Assembly (NCBI GenBank): GCA_963662175.1
Contig: OY759215.1
Coordinates: 31,808,066 to 31,872,065 of the forward strand
DNA length: 64,000 nucleotides
DNA from: Aradus depressus
Taxonomy: Eukaryota; Arthropoda; Insecta; Hemiptera; Aradidae
Reading direction: 5' to 3'
Shown: positions 31,269 to 43,059 of the stretch, piece after piece
Position numbering within the stretch: position 1 is the first letter of the stretch
How the letters are laid out: the number at the start of each line of letters is the position of its first letter
Notes under the pieces: generated by a model
Seen by the model: the letters and a program-made list of their open reading frames with translations, nothing else
Database searches by the model: none
What the model was told of the DNA's origin: nothing
Program-made: the position numbers and the translations under genes

Positions 31269-32285
31269 AATTATGTTGGTTCAAGATTTGTATTCACAAG
31301 ATTTGGAAGGATGATGGACAAGGTGACTAGTATTTTGGCTGGTTTAACAAAGCGCATGAATAAATAATGAAGACTGAAATATTATCAAAATAGAAACGTT
31401 TCCAATGTTATGAATTAATGGAAATACATTTTATTATTATTATTTTTTTTTTTTTCAAGATTATTTTTATTTATCTGTGTAATATTCTACAATTTAATAT
31501 CGGTTGATATATATAACTTATAATTTGTTTTGATGTATACAATTGTATAACGCTTCCAATCTTTAGGTTTAACGGAAACAAATATTATTATTATTATCTG
31601 GTGTTGCTCGAGTTTAATTTTGATTAATCTTAAAAACAAATACAATGATTTAAATGATTAACAACAATAAAATAATTTAAAAACATAAAGAAAACTAATT
31701 TTAAACACAAAAGAAAAAAACAGATTATTTAAGTAAAAACAAACAGAATGGAATCGAAACCCAAAGAAAAAAGAGATTATGATAGGAAAAATAAGTAAGT
31801 TCCCTAATTGAGGTTACAAAATGGAACTTGTTCCGGATCAATTTAGATCAACAATGAATACATAAAATCACCTACCGACAATCATAAATGATTCCGTTCG
31901 TAACAGTATTATTCATAATTTTAAAACGAAGAGATGCGAATTGTTTTCGCTTTTGTGTTTTCAGTTTAATTCTAATCACAGTTTTTCTCTGGAACTTGAA
32001 TTTTTCTTCGATTCCTCCCTTAAAGAGTCGATAAAGTCAATTGTACGTTATTATATATAATTTCTTATATAAGTAAAGTTTGATATTTTGTTTTATATAA
32101 TCCCTATCGATGTTACCAAACCTTTAATGTCATCCTCACCACAAGATTTAGGTCATTCCAATCCATATCCCAGACAACTAATCAAAAAACTCAGATGATA
32201 AGGGATGGTTTTATAGAACTAAAAATTAATTAGTTTTAAGTTGATTAATTTTTGTTAAGTAATACTGTTATTAGCTGAATCATTT
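31269..32285. other. Stretch with no recognised feature
   Basis: AT-rich; T tract at 31444-31456. No gene or repeat recognised. Confidence 0.45.
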
Positions 32286-32290
32286 ACGAT

Positions 32291-32522
32291 AGAAATAAGT
32301 GATGTCAAAACACGGATTAATTCCTACCAGAACCGGTATTGAACGCAAATGCGTCATCAACAGTGGTACATCCCACCTGTATAGAAAGACAGTGTTCACA
32401 ACAAGACAGTGTTTTTTTAAACATCACACTATACGAGTGGGATGTGCCACTGATGATGACGCAGCTGCGTTCAACGCCGGTTCTGGTTGGAAATAAACCA
32501 GTGTTAAGACATCATTTATTTC
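32291..32522. mobile_element. Foldback element with about 95-bp inverted arms
   Basis: Left arm AGAAATAAGTGATGTC...CAGAACCGGTATTGAACGCA...GTGGTACATCCCAC pairs with right arm GTGGGATGTGCCACTGATGA...CGTTCAACGCCGGTTCTGG...GACATCATTTATTTCT. Arms are about 85% complementary around a loop of about 45 bp. Non-coding. Confidence 0.8.
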
Positions 32523-34745
32523 TAAGAGAATTTTCGTCGCACAACATCTTACTATCGCATTAATGTTTGTCAACAGGTCTATTATTCATTGTTGATCTAG
32601 AAAGACCCGGGTCAAGTTCTATTTTTGTAATATTAATATTTGAACTTCTTTTTTCAAGTTTTTAGGGTTAATGTGCAGTGGACCATGTACATAGGAGTGA
32701 AAATAACAGTGAAGTAGATGCCCAAAGGTACTTTTATTTATTTATATATCTATATACCCAAAATAACATTAAATTAAGGAATGGCCACAATATTTTAAAA
32801 GAAAAGATACTAAAGTAGAAGTAAAAACTAGTTTGTAAGATTTTCCTTGTAATTTGATTTGATATTGATATTATTTATAATGTAGGTTTAGATAAAAAAC
32901 CCAATATTTGTTCTCTTACTCTATGCTCTTCATTTTCCCTGTGAACCCAGTAAGATAATTTATACCTTTGGATTAGATTTAACATTTTTGCAAATTGAGA
33001 AAAACAAGATGGGATCTCTTTAGTATCCAATTGAAATTTTTCAATGAGCAAATTGCACGTCTTTGAACTTTCGACAATTTTTTTAGGGCTCTTTTCGGAA
33101 ACTACTGTAGAAATCAAAATTTAGTAGAAGCCCAGCTACAATTTCTACAGGAAATGTGGTTATTTTACTATTAATTTTATTATTTCAATTATTTTAATTA
33201 TATTTAACATTACATTTTTTAATAATCACAGTAAGTAATGTTGCTTCTTTTGAACTAGAGAGCTTTATAAAAATAATTGTGTTTTCTTCTCACACTTTGC
33301 GTTTGTCAAGTTTTTTTTGGTCTGGCTGGATACTTAAACATGTACTACTTGAAAATTTAATAAAGAGTTACTCACTGGAGTGTGGATTATTTATCTACAC
33401 ATACATAATGTAAAATCACAATCACTTAATTATGGTTCCTGTGAAAGAACTGAGTTATTGTACCGATAACGAAGTAGGAATGGTGTAATTGAGACTTTGA
33501 AAGTCAAGATACCATAACAAGGAAAAAACATTTTTTTTTTTTTTTTTGAAACGATATTGACAGAAGCAAAGTTGAAGTATATTATCAATAAAATAAATCA
33601 AATATTACTGGAAGCTCAGTTGACATGAAATTGCTACCTACATGTTACTGAAAAAAATAATTTAACACCTTAGAAGGGTCCGACAAAAAATGCCTCTACC
33701 TGTTTATCTGATAGTAAAAGTTGATTTATTATGTGAGAAAATTTCGAAATTATTATGTGTTTTGATTCTGAACTAGGGTCTCTGATCTAAATTATTCTCG
33801 ATTACTATCATATTTAGAAATAAGGACAGATAAAACGCGACTGATAGGACAGTGAGACACTGCCACTTAGGAGGAGTGACCTGTACAAATGACGGCCTAA
33901 TTATACACTAAAAATAAGTATTTTTTTTAGTTTTCATTAATATCTCATAACTAAAGACCGGATTTTTATGCAATTGCATATTTTGTTTACCCACCACATA
34001 CCACCCGGGAGATCAATTATCTTTCCGAATTAAATATCAATATTTCAAAAGACAATTTTTGGAGGTAGAATGAAAAAAAATGAAGAAAAATAGAATGGGG
34101 ACGAAAGCTCAGTAATTCAAATTCGAAGAAAACTGAAATAGGCCCAACGGCAGGAAGAGATTCTACGAATCAAAGAAAACAACGTAAACATAACAACAAT
34201 CCCTGCCCATTTTTAAATCAATTCAGTTGTGGTTTCACTGATGTACTCGAAGGACGAAGATGCCAAAAAGTTCGCAAACCTTTTCGTCTAAAGTCAGAGG
34301 GTGGCTGGAGCATCCAAATATTTTAAGTTCCTTCAAATTTGCGCCAAAAAAGTCTTCCACATCCACAGACGTAATACTCTTTTTCATCGTATAAAAGAAT
34401 TTTAAATGACCGCAGACATAACTTCACGGAAGAGAATTTAGAAAAATACTTGTTTGTTAACCTAAATTATTTGCAATTGCAATAAAACTTTGATTATTCT
34501 TTATTATTATTTTTTGCTACATTTGTATAATTACAATAATTATTAAGTACGTATTAATGTAAAAGGTTGTTAATATAAAAAAAATTAATAAATGATGTCT
34601 ATCAATAAAAATACCATTAGTGTTTTTTTTTCAATTTCCCATTTTTACTCCATAAAAACGACATGTTTTACAGCACATTTTTGCATACTTTAATATTTTA
34701 TACTGCATATCACTTGTATATTTCAGCATTTCAAACTATATTTTG
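32523..34745. other. Long stretch with no recognised feature
   Basis: AT-rich. An 80-codon minus-strand open frame at 32875-33117 shows no domain and no splice support. T tract at 33532-33547. Confidence 0.45.
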
Positions 34746-34747
34746 AT

Positions 34748-34880
34748 TAAAACCTTGCTGAGGCCCTTAGGCTTTTTATCTGGGAGATGAAAAAAACGTT
34801 AAGCACTGCGTCCTTCGGATGAGACGTTAAGCGATGGTCCCTAGCCTGTAAGATGTCAGGTACTCCTTGAAGACTCCTAT
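34748..34880 (+). mobile_element. SINE family A fragment
   Basis: AAACCTTGCTGAGGCCCTTAGG, CTTTTTATCTGGGAGATGAA, GTCCTTCGGATGAGACGTTAAG, up to GTCAGGTACTCC. Same subtype as 26600-26880. Confidence 0.8.
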
Positions 34881-36744
34881 CCTTTCCTACTTTTCCCCAA
34901 AAAAGTGTTATTTTTGTTCTACCTGTAATAGTTTTGTTAATGAGGCCACCAAGATATATATCTTAAAGTTAATAAATGTCTATTCTATTGCCAGAATGTT
35001 GTTAAATAAACATACTTTAAAAATGTATATAGAAGTTTTTCTCTTTATACACTTAATATGAATGTACAAACAAGAGTTATTACGAAACCGAAACAAGTGT
35101 AATGTTTCAATTTATAGGGATGGACCTAGAAAAGAGAAGTATAATCATTTTCCATGAAGATATCGTAAAAAAGCTGTACCATGATTGTTATGATACTGCT
35201 GTTAATCATTTGCCATAAATGTTACTTGCTGTTACAAACTATCACTTGTGCTTTGTATGTTGTCTGATATATGAGGCTTCAAGTCAGAGAACAGCTATAT
35301 TCAAAGTCATTAAGTTGAACGTTAATAGTTTCTTTTAACTATTTTCAACCTATTCATTCACTGACCTATGACAAGACAAAACTGTTATTTCTGTCCAATA
35401 TCAAAACGGGAAAAAGTTATTTTTCTTTACAACAAAAAGGTAATCAGTGCTAAGCCACTTATAAAAAAAAAACATTTTTTTTTAAAAAGATTTTTAAGAT
35501 TTTTATTCCAAATGAATGACAGAAATGTTGAATTCTTGTAGAACATTTACTGAAAACTGTGTTAATATGTTTGAATGGAAAGGGAAGAATAAAGGACTCA
35601 TAAAATTGAGAACAGCAGTACTTCGAATACAGATGGAAATAATATCATTCAAAAGTTCATGCCTATAGGCGAAAACCTATGCGTTCCTAGCTCCTGTTTA
35701 AACTTGTGAACTTCAATACTTTTAACTTGATATCCCGCTTGAATTTTTGAAAAAAATACTTTTTTTTTTCAGTTCATTTTTGGCGTAGGTTAACTCACTA
35801 CATTTAAGTACCATTGGATGGTTTGGCAGAATAGGGGCTATGCCAGTATAGACAGACCGAAATGGGAAGGAAAACAATAGTGAGGTCGCTGGAGAGTTTG
35901 CGGAGCCCAAAGTCGCTGACGTTGAAAAACACAGAGGACGAGGAAGACCCCAGGGAGAGATGGATGTTTGTAATCGTCAGTAACTCAAGGAATCTTCAGC
36001 TGCAAAACTGGAGAACTCCGCCTTTGGCCAGGAAGTTTTGGGGGAAGTTTCCGGAGAACTTTCAAGGCTCGAGCGATTCTATATAACTGAGAATATATAT
36101 ATATGTATTTATGTATTCTATATGCCATGTTTATTTTGTATATTTCAGTCAATTCGTTAATTGTTTTACACATGCGAATAGAAAATTAAAGTAAAAAAAA
36201 AATGTATTTAGTCTTCTCTGCCCTCCACTTGAGAAGTGTCACCACTAAATTCAGAGCAGTCTAACCTAACAAATATAATCTCTGCATATTTTTTAATTAA
36301 TGCAACTGAACTGAAATTAAAATCAATAGACCCTCTTCCATACTACCCAAAAATTGAGATGTAACTAGAAATGAAAAAATCTATCTGATTTTTTTTGTCA
36401 AGTGTTCGTTATTATCATAATAAAATATTAAGGAGAAATGTCGTCTCCTAATAATAGAAAACATTATTTGTATGTATTAAGTCTAGAGAAGGGACCAATA
36501 CTAATTTTAAAAAAATTAATAATAATAGTTACTCATCAATATTGTCCAATCATAATTGGTATACGTTCTAAAAATTGATACCGAAAATAATAGTATGACG
36601 AAGCCTACAATGGTTGAAATATTTCATCCTAGACTGAGCCATTAGTTTGACAATCAATCCTATAAACTCCTTGAATCTAAACAGTAGGCTAACCTTCAGC
36701 ACAATTACGTTCCCTCAGATAGCAATTTACATCAAAAAATATAT
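34881..36744. other. Unassigned stretch with a coding-like GC-rich patch
   Basis: Mostly AT-rich. The patch 35860-36086 is GC-richer and open in two plus-strand frames. One frame reads GEFAEPKVADVEKHRGRGRP, in which RGRGRP matches the core of an AT-hook. No start, splice partner or homologous domain was found, so it is not called a gene. Confidence 0.35.
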
Positions 36745-36939
36745 ATTTTTTTTTTTTTTTTTTTGTATTTATTTATTTAAAGCCACAACTATGCAAAAAA
36801 AAAAGCACAACCAGCGGCTGGGCTGACAGGTAGGTACTATACAAAAATAATAAAAATAAAATAAAATAATAAAAATAAATATGACATGAGAGGCTTGAGA
36901 GAGGAAAAACACCCAGCGGTGAACCCTCATGACATCACT

Positions 36940-39636
36940 TCATACCAGGAGATCTCTATGCCAAACTCTCTTTAATCTTCTTGGGGGATTGTGGGGTAAA
37001 GTGCTTAGGATTTTGCGAACTTCCGGATTGGTATGTAAGTAAATTTTGGTGTAGAAACGTTGGTATAAATGTTTAATGCTAGTGTCTATGGGTGTGATGT
37101 TCAAGTCGCGGTGTAAAGACTTGTTGCTAACGTATGGTGGGCATTGCGTAATCAGTCGGAGAGTCTTGGATTGAAATATCTGTATTCTTTTGATGTTTGA
37201 AGTCTTGGCTGTACCATATATTTGCAAGCCATAGGTCCAGAGAGGTCGGAGAAGATAAGTATAACAATTTAATTTTTGTCGAGTAGATAATTTAGAACGC
37301 CTATTCAAAATACTGTACAATAGTCTAAGTCGCCGGTCTAGTGTGAGTCGTGTCGTCCGAGTGTGAGGGTTCCAAGTCAGCCTTCTATCGAGGGTTAATC
37401 CTAAATATTTTACGGAAGAGGTATGGGGTAATGGCTGGTTTTCAAGGAATACTGGGGGACAGTCACCACGGCGGAGAGCGAATGTTATGTGTTGACATTT
37501 TGTGGTGTTAAATTTAATTTTCCAAGATTTACTCCAAACTTCAATTTTGTTGAGGTGTTGCTGCAGTATGAGTGAAGTGGTGTGAGGATCTGTGTGAGAG
37601 GCTAAAATGGCGGTGTCATCTGCGTATGTGGCTGTTAATGTGAGAGGGTCGGTGGGTAAGTCGAAGGTGTACATGGAGTATAATAGGGGGGCTAATATTG
37701 AGCCCTGAGGCACGCCGGCCAGTATGGGGTGGCAGGAGGAAATAGCTGAGCCCTGACGGAGGGCGAAATACCTATCCGTTAAGTATGACTGGAGAATAAG
37801 ATAATATGTATGGGGTAGGAGGGGTTTAAGTTTATATAGAAGTCCCGCGTGCCAGACCCGATCAAAAGCCTGAGATATATCCAGGAATGCCCCGGCTGCA
37901 TAGAGTTTTCGCTCTAATGCAGACGCTGTGTAGTCGACAACTCTGTGCAGTTGGTGGGTGGTGGAGTGAAAAGAACGAAACCCAAACTGGTGATCGGGAA
38001 GATGAAGTGAAAGGATAGAAATGAGGCGTTTATAGAAAAGTTTTTCAAAGATCTTGGAAAGAAAAGAGAGAAGACTGATAGGTCGAAAGGAAGAAGGGTC
38101 ATGCTCAGGTTTGTTTGGTTTTGGGATCATGGTGATAACAGAGTACTTCCACTGAATGGGAAAGTATGTTGTACGAAGTATGGAATTGTACAGAGTTGTC
38201 AGAAATACAACAGCTTTCCGAGGCAGCCGCTGGAGAATCTCCGCTGTTATCAGGTCATAGCCCGGGGACTTCCTTCTGGGGAGATTTTTAATTTCGTACT
38301 GAACTTCGGAGGGTATGAAGGCTTTTGGTGGGAGGGAGATAGGAAGGGGTGTGTCTAAGAAATGGTGAATACGTGATTCATGAGGGATGTCTGAAAGATC
38401 GTGATGAGGTCTGAAAGTAGATGAGAGATGCGCAGCAAACAAATCGGCTTTCTCGTCGTCCGTCACGGCCCAGGATCCGTCGTTTTGTCGCATTGGCATC
38501 GACTGAGATTGGTGTCGGAGAAGTCTACGGGTTCTCCTCCATAGGCTGCCATCCTCCGCATTCAGATTGGAAAGGGAGGAGTCGTAGTATTCCCTGTTAA
38601 TCAGTCTGATTTGCGTCTTCAGGTCATTGCTTAGTCTGTTGTATGTCCGTCTGTCTGAAGGTAATCTCGAGGTCTGCCATCTTTTTCTCGCTCTCCTCTT
38701 TTCTCCGATCAGCTCACGGATGTATGCAGGGTAGGAGGGGAGAGTCGGATGAGGACCAGTGTTTGTTGGTAGGACTGCTTGCCAGGCAGCCTGCTGTATG
38801 GATACGGTAAGAAATTCCACAGCCTCCTCTATTTCCTCTCCCGTCTTCAGTGAATATGGCACGGACAATGTTGTCTCCAATTGCTGTTGGAAAAGGTTCC
38901 AGTCCATAACTCCTGGCGTTAGACTTGGCCTCGTTGATTCGATCTCAATCTCCGCCCAAAGAGTGAGATGTACTGGTGAGTGATCCGAGGAGAGATGAGA
39001 GCAAGATTTAACATCGTATGGCACACCTCGCAGCCCCTTCTGTATGAAGAAGTCTAGTAAGTCCGGCAATTTGCGTCTTGAGGTTGGCCAGTAAGTCGGT
39101 GAGTTTGTCAAAATAGTGTCTAATGAGAGCTGATTAACAGAGGAATACAGACTTCTGCCCCTAGGGGTGCAAAGGCGCGAACCCCATCGCTGGTGTTTGG
39201 CGTTGAAATCGCCCCCAGCGAGGAAACATGCGCCCAGATCCCTAAAGAACCGGACGAATGTTTCCGGCCTTATGGCGTGCCTCGGGGGACAATATACGGC
39301 CACGAGTGAGATTTTCCTGTGTCTGGTGTGTAAGGATATAGCTGCCGCTTGTATGTGTGGTGTGGTATGTGATGGTAGTGCATAGTGTTTAAGGGATTGT
39401 TTTATTATGACAGCCGCACCGCCGTGGCTCCTGTTGTCTGGGTGGTCGGCTCTATACACTTTGTAATTTTGAATGAAAAATTTAGATTTAGTTGTCAGGT
39501 GGGTTTCCGAAATGAGGGCTACGTCAATTCTTTTTTGATTCAAAATTATTTCAAGCTCATTTTTATGTTGTATTATGCCATTGGCGTTCCATAGAAGGAC
39601 TGTCAAGGAACCCAGTGTGAGAGTATTAGCGGACAT
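36940..39636 (-). CDS. Jockey ORF2: endonuclease-reverse transcriptase
   Basis: The 898-residue polyprotein makes the element's cDNA by target-primed reverse transcription. An apurinic-type endonuclease domain fills residues 1 to about 230. It has N18, the E44 of LISETH, GGDFNAKH (141-148) and the SSDHSP active-site histidine motif (217-221). A reverse transcriptase domain follows: FRPISLLSFLSKIFEKL, DISQAFDRVWHAGL, GVPQGSILAPLLYS, and the catalytic YADD at 671-674. A thumb/C-terminal region has VKYLGLTLDRRLTW and TYGLQIYGTA. No RNase H domain is present. The length is normal for Jockey elements. The ATG overlaps the end of ORF1 by 11 bp, a common arrangement. All catalytic residues inspected are present and there is no stop. 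Confidence 0.95.
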   Translation of the reverse strand: MSANTLTLGSLTVLLWNANGIIQHKNELEIILNQKRIDVALISETHLTTKSKFFIQNYKVYRADHPDNRSHGGAAVIIKQSLKHYALPSHTTPHIQAAAISLHTRHRKISLVAVYCPPRHAIRPETFVRFFRDLGACFLAGGDFNAKHQRWGSRLCTPRGRSLYSSVNQLSLDTILTNSPTYWPTSRRKLPDLLDFFIQKGLRGVPYDVKSCSHLSSDHSPVHLTLWAEIEIESTRPSLTPGVMDWNLFQQQLETTLSVPYSLKTGEEIEEAVEFLTVSIQQAAWQAVLPTNTGPHPTLPSYPAYIRELIGEKRRARKRWQTSRLPSDRRTYNRLSNDLKTQIRLINREYYDSSLSNLNAEDGSLWRRTRRLLRHQSQSMPMRQNDGSWAVTDDEKADLFAAHLSSTFRPHHDLSDIPHESRIHHFLDTPLPISLPPKAFIPSEVQYEIKNLPRRKSPGYDLITAEILQRLPRKAVVFLTTLYNSILRTTYFPIQWKYSVITMIPKPNKPEHDPSSFRPISLLSFLSKIFEKLFYKRLISILSLHLPDHQFGFRSFHSTTHQLHRVVDYTASALERKLYAAGAFLDISQAFDRVWHAGLLYKLKPLLPHTYYLILQSYLTDRYFALRQGSAISSCHPILAGVPQGSILAPLLYSMYTFDLPTDPLTLTATYADDTAILASHTDPHTTSLILQQHLNKIEVWSKSWKIKFNTTKCQHITFALRRGDCPPVFLENQPLPHTSSVKYLGLTLDRRLTWNPHTRTTRLTLDRRLRLLYSILNRRSKLSTRQKLNCYTYLLRPLWTYGLQIYGTAKTSNIKRIQIFQSKTLRLITQCPPYVSNKSLHRDLNITPIDTSIKHLYQRFYTKIYLHTNPEVRKILSTLPHNPPRRLKRVWHRDLLV

Positions 39637-40006
39637 ACTGGGAACAAAAGGTTTGGGTAAGTTGGGATAGCTGGCTAAGAAGATTAAAAAGAGGTTGGAC
39701 TATCTGGTTTATACCTGATATGAAGTGTACCATTTGAGGTGGGAGGCCATTTGCTGACCACTGGGTGTTGTCCTCTCTCAGGCCTGCCGAAATGTGCGGA
39801 GGTCTCTGAAGGGGAGGTGTCTCGGTGGTGAGGTTCCTGGCGGTGGCTGCAAAGGTCTGCCTCAGAGGAGGTGGTGGAGGGGCGGGCCGCACCAGAGAAG
39901 GGTAGATCGCCTGGTCCTGGTGGGATGGAGGCGCTGCTGCTGGGTTTCTCGGTGGTTGTGGTCTACTGCCCTGTCGTTTGAACTGCAGTTCTTTGTACAC
40001 CCGGCA
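39626..40006 (-). pseudogene. Jockey ORF1 (gag-like) C-terminal remnant
   Basis: About 127 codons remain, starting at the truncation with CRVYKELQFKRQG. This is the segment that normally follows the CCHC knuckles of Jockey ORF1. A proline-rich stretch follows, and the end is NLLSQLSQLTQTFCSQYVR. The RNA-binding knuckles themselves and the start codon have been lost. Confidence 0.8.
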
Positions 40007-40008
40007 CC

Positions 40009-42552
40009 AAATTTATCCTTTTTATTATAAAAATATTTTGATTGTATGAAATCAGTGATGAAGCGTGTCTTAAAAGTATAGAACATTTTTTCCTCCACCC
40101 AAAATATCCAAGAACATTTCATATATTTTCCGTACTTTCAAATCTCAGTCAGCTTTAAATGCCGTTATGTTGATGTGGAGCTAAAAGTTTATAAATTTCC
40201 AATGAAATCATTCATTTTTGATATACCCAAAATTAATGTGAAATATTTAAAAAAAATTATTCTCATATTTTACTGCTTGCCTAAGTTGCCACGACGCCTC
40301 GTCACTTTATGAGATCATAATGAGTGTTCTAAGAAACAGATTACAAGGAAACATATACTGAGTTGAATTGTTATTATTAGTAAAATTATGAATGGCATTG
40401 TTCTTAGTAAACGCGTATGATTTTGATGATCAATTCATTTCACTATTTTTATAAATACATTTTTCATTTCAATACAAGTTCGTTATTGCAATGAAATTGT
40501 TGATTTTCTAATGTTATACATAATTGGGCAATTTTTTATAATTTATTGTTTGTTTATTTTGGTAACTTTATCGATGTTATTTCCTGGGAATGTTTTATTA
40601 TAGTGTTAAGCTGGTCTTATAGTTCCTGTTTTCTGATTTGAAAAAAAAATTACACAACACAATCTAAAGGCTGTCAAGTGATTTTATTCTAAAACAAAAA
40701 CAATGAAATAAACATCTAAATAATTATTTTACACAAAATAGGAGATGATAAAGATATAATTTTCAACAATGTTACTACTTCTCTCATAAATATATATTTG
40801 AATTATATACACAATTATAATAAGACTAAAACATTCAATATAATAAACTATGTCTATATTCAACATGTAAACAGTCAAAGAGGTTTATTCGAAAAAATAA
40901 AATCTGAAAATTATTAACAAAAGTTTCTGACGAGAGGCAAGGTGTCGTGTTAACGTTGCAAACATTTAAACTAAGAGGTCCTAACTAAATGCAACTGTGA
41001 AATTCTCTGGGCTGGCACTGTCACTTATCGGGTGTAGGCCACTCATCTTAGATGCATTTTGAAATGCAATTCAACATCAACAGCCGAGTAATTCGAAATT
41101 CACGATGGACTATTTTTCTGTTACAGGTGAGAGCGTTGTTGTCAAGGAATGGATAGTGGCAAAATGGTTGGGCATGAAAAACGGATGGTCGAACGACATA
41201 CGGATTTCATATATCAGGTTACGCCTCGACTCTTATGTGGGTACAGTAGGACGTCGCGGATATTATCACGAAAAACTCCAAACACTTCTTCTTTAAGAGG
41301 AAGAACAACTGTTCATGAGCGAGCCTCGAGACTGCAGCACTGTACGACCAGGCGTGAGACTGGATCTGCGACAGTTGGTGGTGGAGACCAGCTACCCATT
41401 CAGTTGGTTTGAACGCACCTGGCGTGAGAGCAGAAGAAAGCATGACGGACTGGGGTCGATCATCGGTCGCCACAGGTTGATCTACCAGTGGTCGACCCTA
41501 ACCCGTTCTAGTCCCACTTAAGCCCTACTCAGATCCCGAGCTTGCTCATCGTTTAATGTTAATAAATATAAAATAAAACAATACAAAAAGATTATAAACT
41601 AAATAAAATGTTTGAATTAATTCACAAGCCTTAAAGATAATATAAGATAATGTAAGCAATGAACATTTGCGACTTTAACCTGACACCTGCAATGCATAAC
41701 TGCATTTAGACTATGAACTAAGTTTACATTAATAATAAATTACATATAAATTCAGAAAACAAAAATACTTTTACATGATACGTAACAAAGAAAGACAAGA
41801 GTAGGAAACAAAGAATCTAACAATTCGTTTTCAAATAATAATTACACTTATTGTAATTGACAAATGCTAAAAAACATAAATTCTAGGCACAATATTATAA
41901 TTAATAATTCATTTCATCAAAACCATGTTTTTACTGATTTAATAAATAGGTAAACGGTAATTAGGTCTATCAGACCAAAATTTTGTAATTGATGAATTCC
42001 TTCTTTTAATTTTTTTCTTTTCGGGCCTTTTTTTTTGATACAATAATTTAATTTTATTTATAGTTCTATGTTTTAAATAATAGTTAAATACATTTACTCA
42101 CTGTGGAAAAGATTTTCTATTTTAATATCTAATTAATTTCTTCAGAAGCATGTGTGCAGTTAAGCGAAAATTCAGATCCATAATAAAGTTATTATTCGCG
42201 ATACCTCATATAATGCCAAAGATACATTCAAAACTATTTTTATTTACTCATTCACTCTTTTCTAGCAGGATACTTAATAATATAGGGTATCAAGTTGAAA
42301 ATGGAATAGGTATCAAATTATAAATGGAATTCAAATAGAAAATGCCTATAATATGTTACAAAACATTTCTCTTTGGTTGAACTACAGGCCCAAACCTTCA
42401 ACCGCCAATTCCCTATTTTATGGAGTCCATGAATGTATAAGGATGTAGCAACCGAAAGAAAATATTATATAAGATCGTTCCTATATGTTCGAAAATATCT
42501 AAAATTATGCATTAAAACAATTTATAAAAGAGTTGCAATAATTAAACAATGG
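40009..42552. other. Unassigned stretch, includes a GC-rich patch
   Basis: AT-rich except 41100-41520, where GC is clearly higher and open frames occur on both strands. Examples are RDCSTVRPGVRLDLRQLVVE on + and SALTPGAFKPTEWVAGLHHQ on -. No frame shows a recognised domain. It could be an unrecognised exon or old transposon. Confidence 0.35.
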
Positions 42553-42640
42553 CGAATGGCGCTCTCGAGCCTCTGAGATGTCAGATATTCGTTAAAGACC
42601 CTAATTAACTAAACGCCAATAAGTACTATTTAGTCGGGGT
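42553..42640 (+). mobile_element. SINE family A fragment
   Basis: GCGCTCTCGAGCCTCTGAGATGTCAGATATTCGTTAAAGACCC matches the central body; followed by a 14-A run. Confidence 0.6.
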
Positions 42641-42765
42641 CAAAAAAAAAAAAAAAATTATAATAAATATTGAAAAATGTTAATATTTTTCATTAATATC
42701 TTCAGTTTAGTGTAGTGTGAAGTTTACCATGGAACAATCTCTGAGGTGATACCTCATCCTTAGTT

Positions 42766-43059
42766 TAGTTGGTTATTGTGACTCATGCCCGGACTTTAGC
42801 TACGAGTTCATATCACCTACTACCTTAGCGCTCGTTTGTCGCTCTAGTGAACGCCCGATTCCTACTCTGGGAGTCCTAAATATTCCTATGCACCTATAGT
42901 AGGGATCTTTAACAAGTATCTGGCAACGCACAGGCTCGGAATCATTGCTTAACGTTCCATCCGAAGGACGGCGTGCTCAACGCTCTATTCACCTTCCAGA
43001 TAAAGCCGAAGTTTCGAACCTGAGCTCAGTAGACGCTATTTCTGAGCTACCGGGTCCCA
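42766..43059 (-). mobile_element. SINE family A, reverse, diverged
   Basis: GTTGGTTATTGTGACTCATGCC through GCTCAACGCTCTATTCACC to GAGCTACCGGGTCCC; the region around the B box is deleted. Confidence 0.8.

Larger units (their letters stand above)
36745..40008 (-). mobile_element. Jockey-clade LINE, 5'-truncated in ORF1
   Basis: On the minus strand the order is ORF1 3' part, ORF2, an AT-rich 3' UTR and a poly(A) tail, seen as T20 at 36745-36765. The 5' break falls within the last part of ORF1, just before CRVYKELQFKRQ. ORF2 is intact, which suggests a young insertion. I could not settle the target-site duplication because both flanks are A/T-rich. Confidence 0.9.

Noticed and set aside
37914..39594. 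Several plus- and minus-strand open frames within the Jockey ORF2 region
   Set aside because: They are shadows of the 898-codon ORF2.
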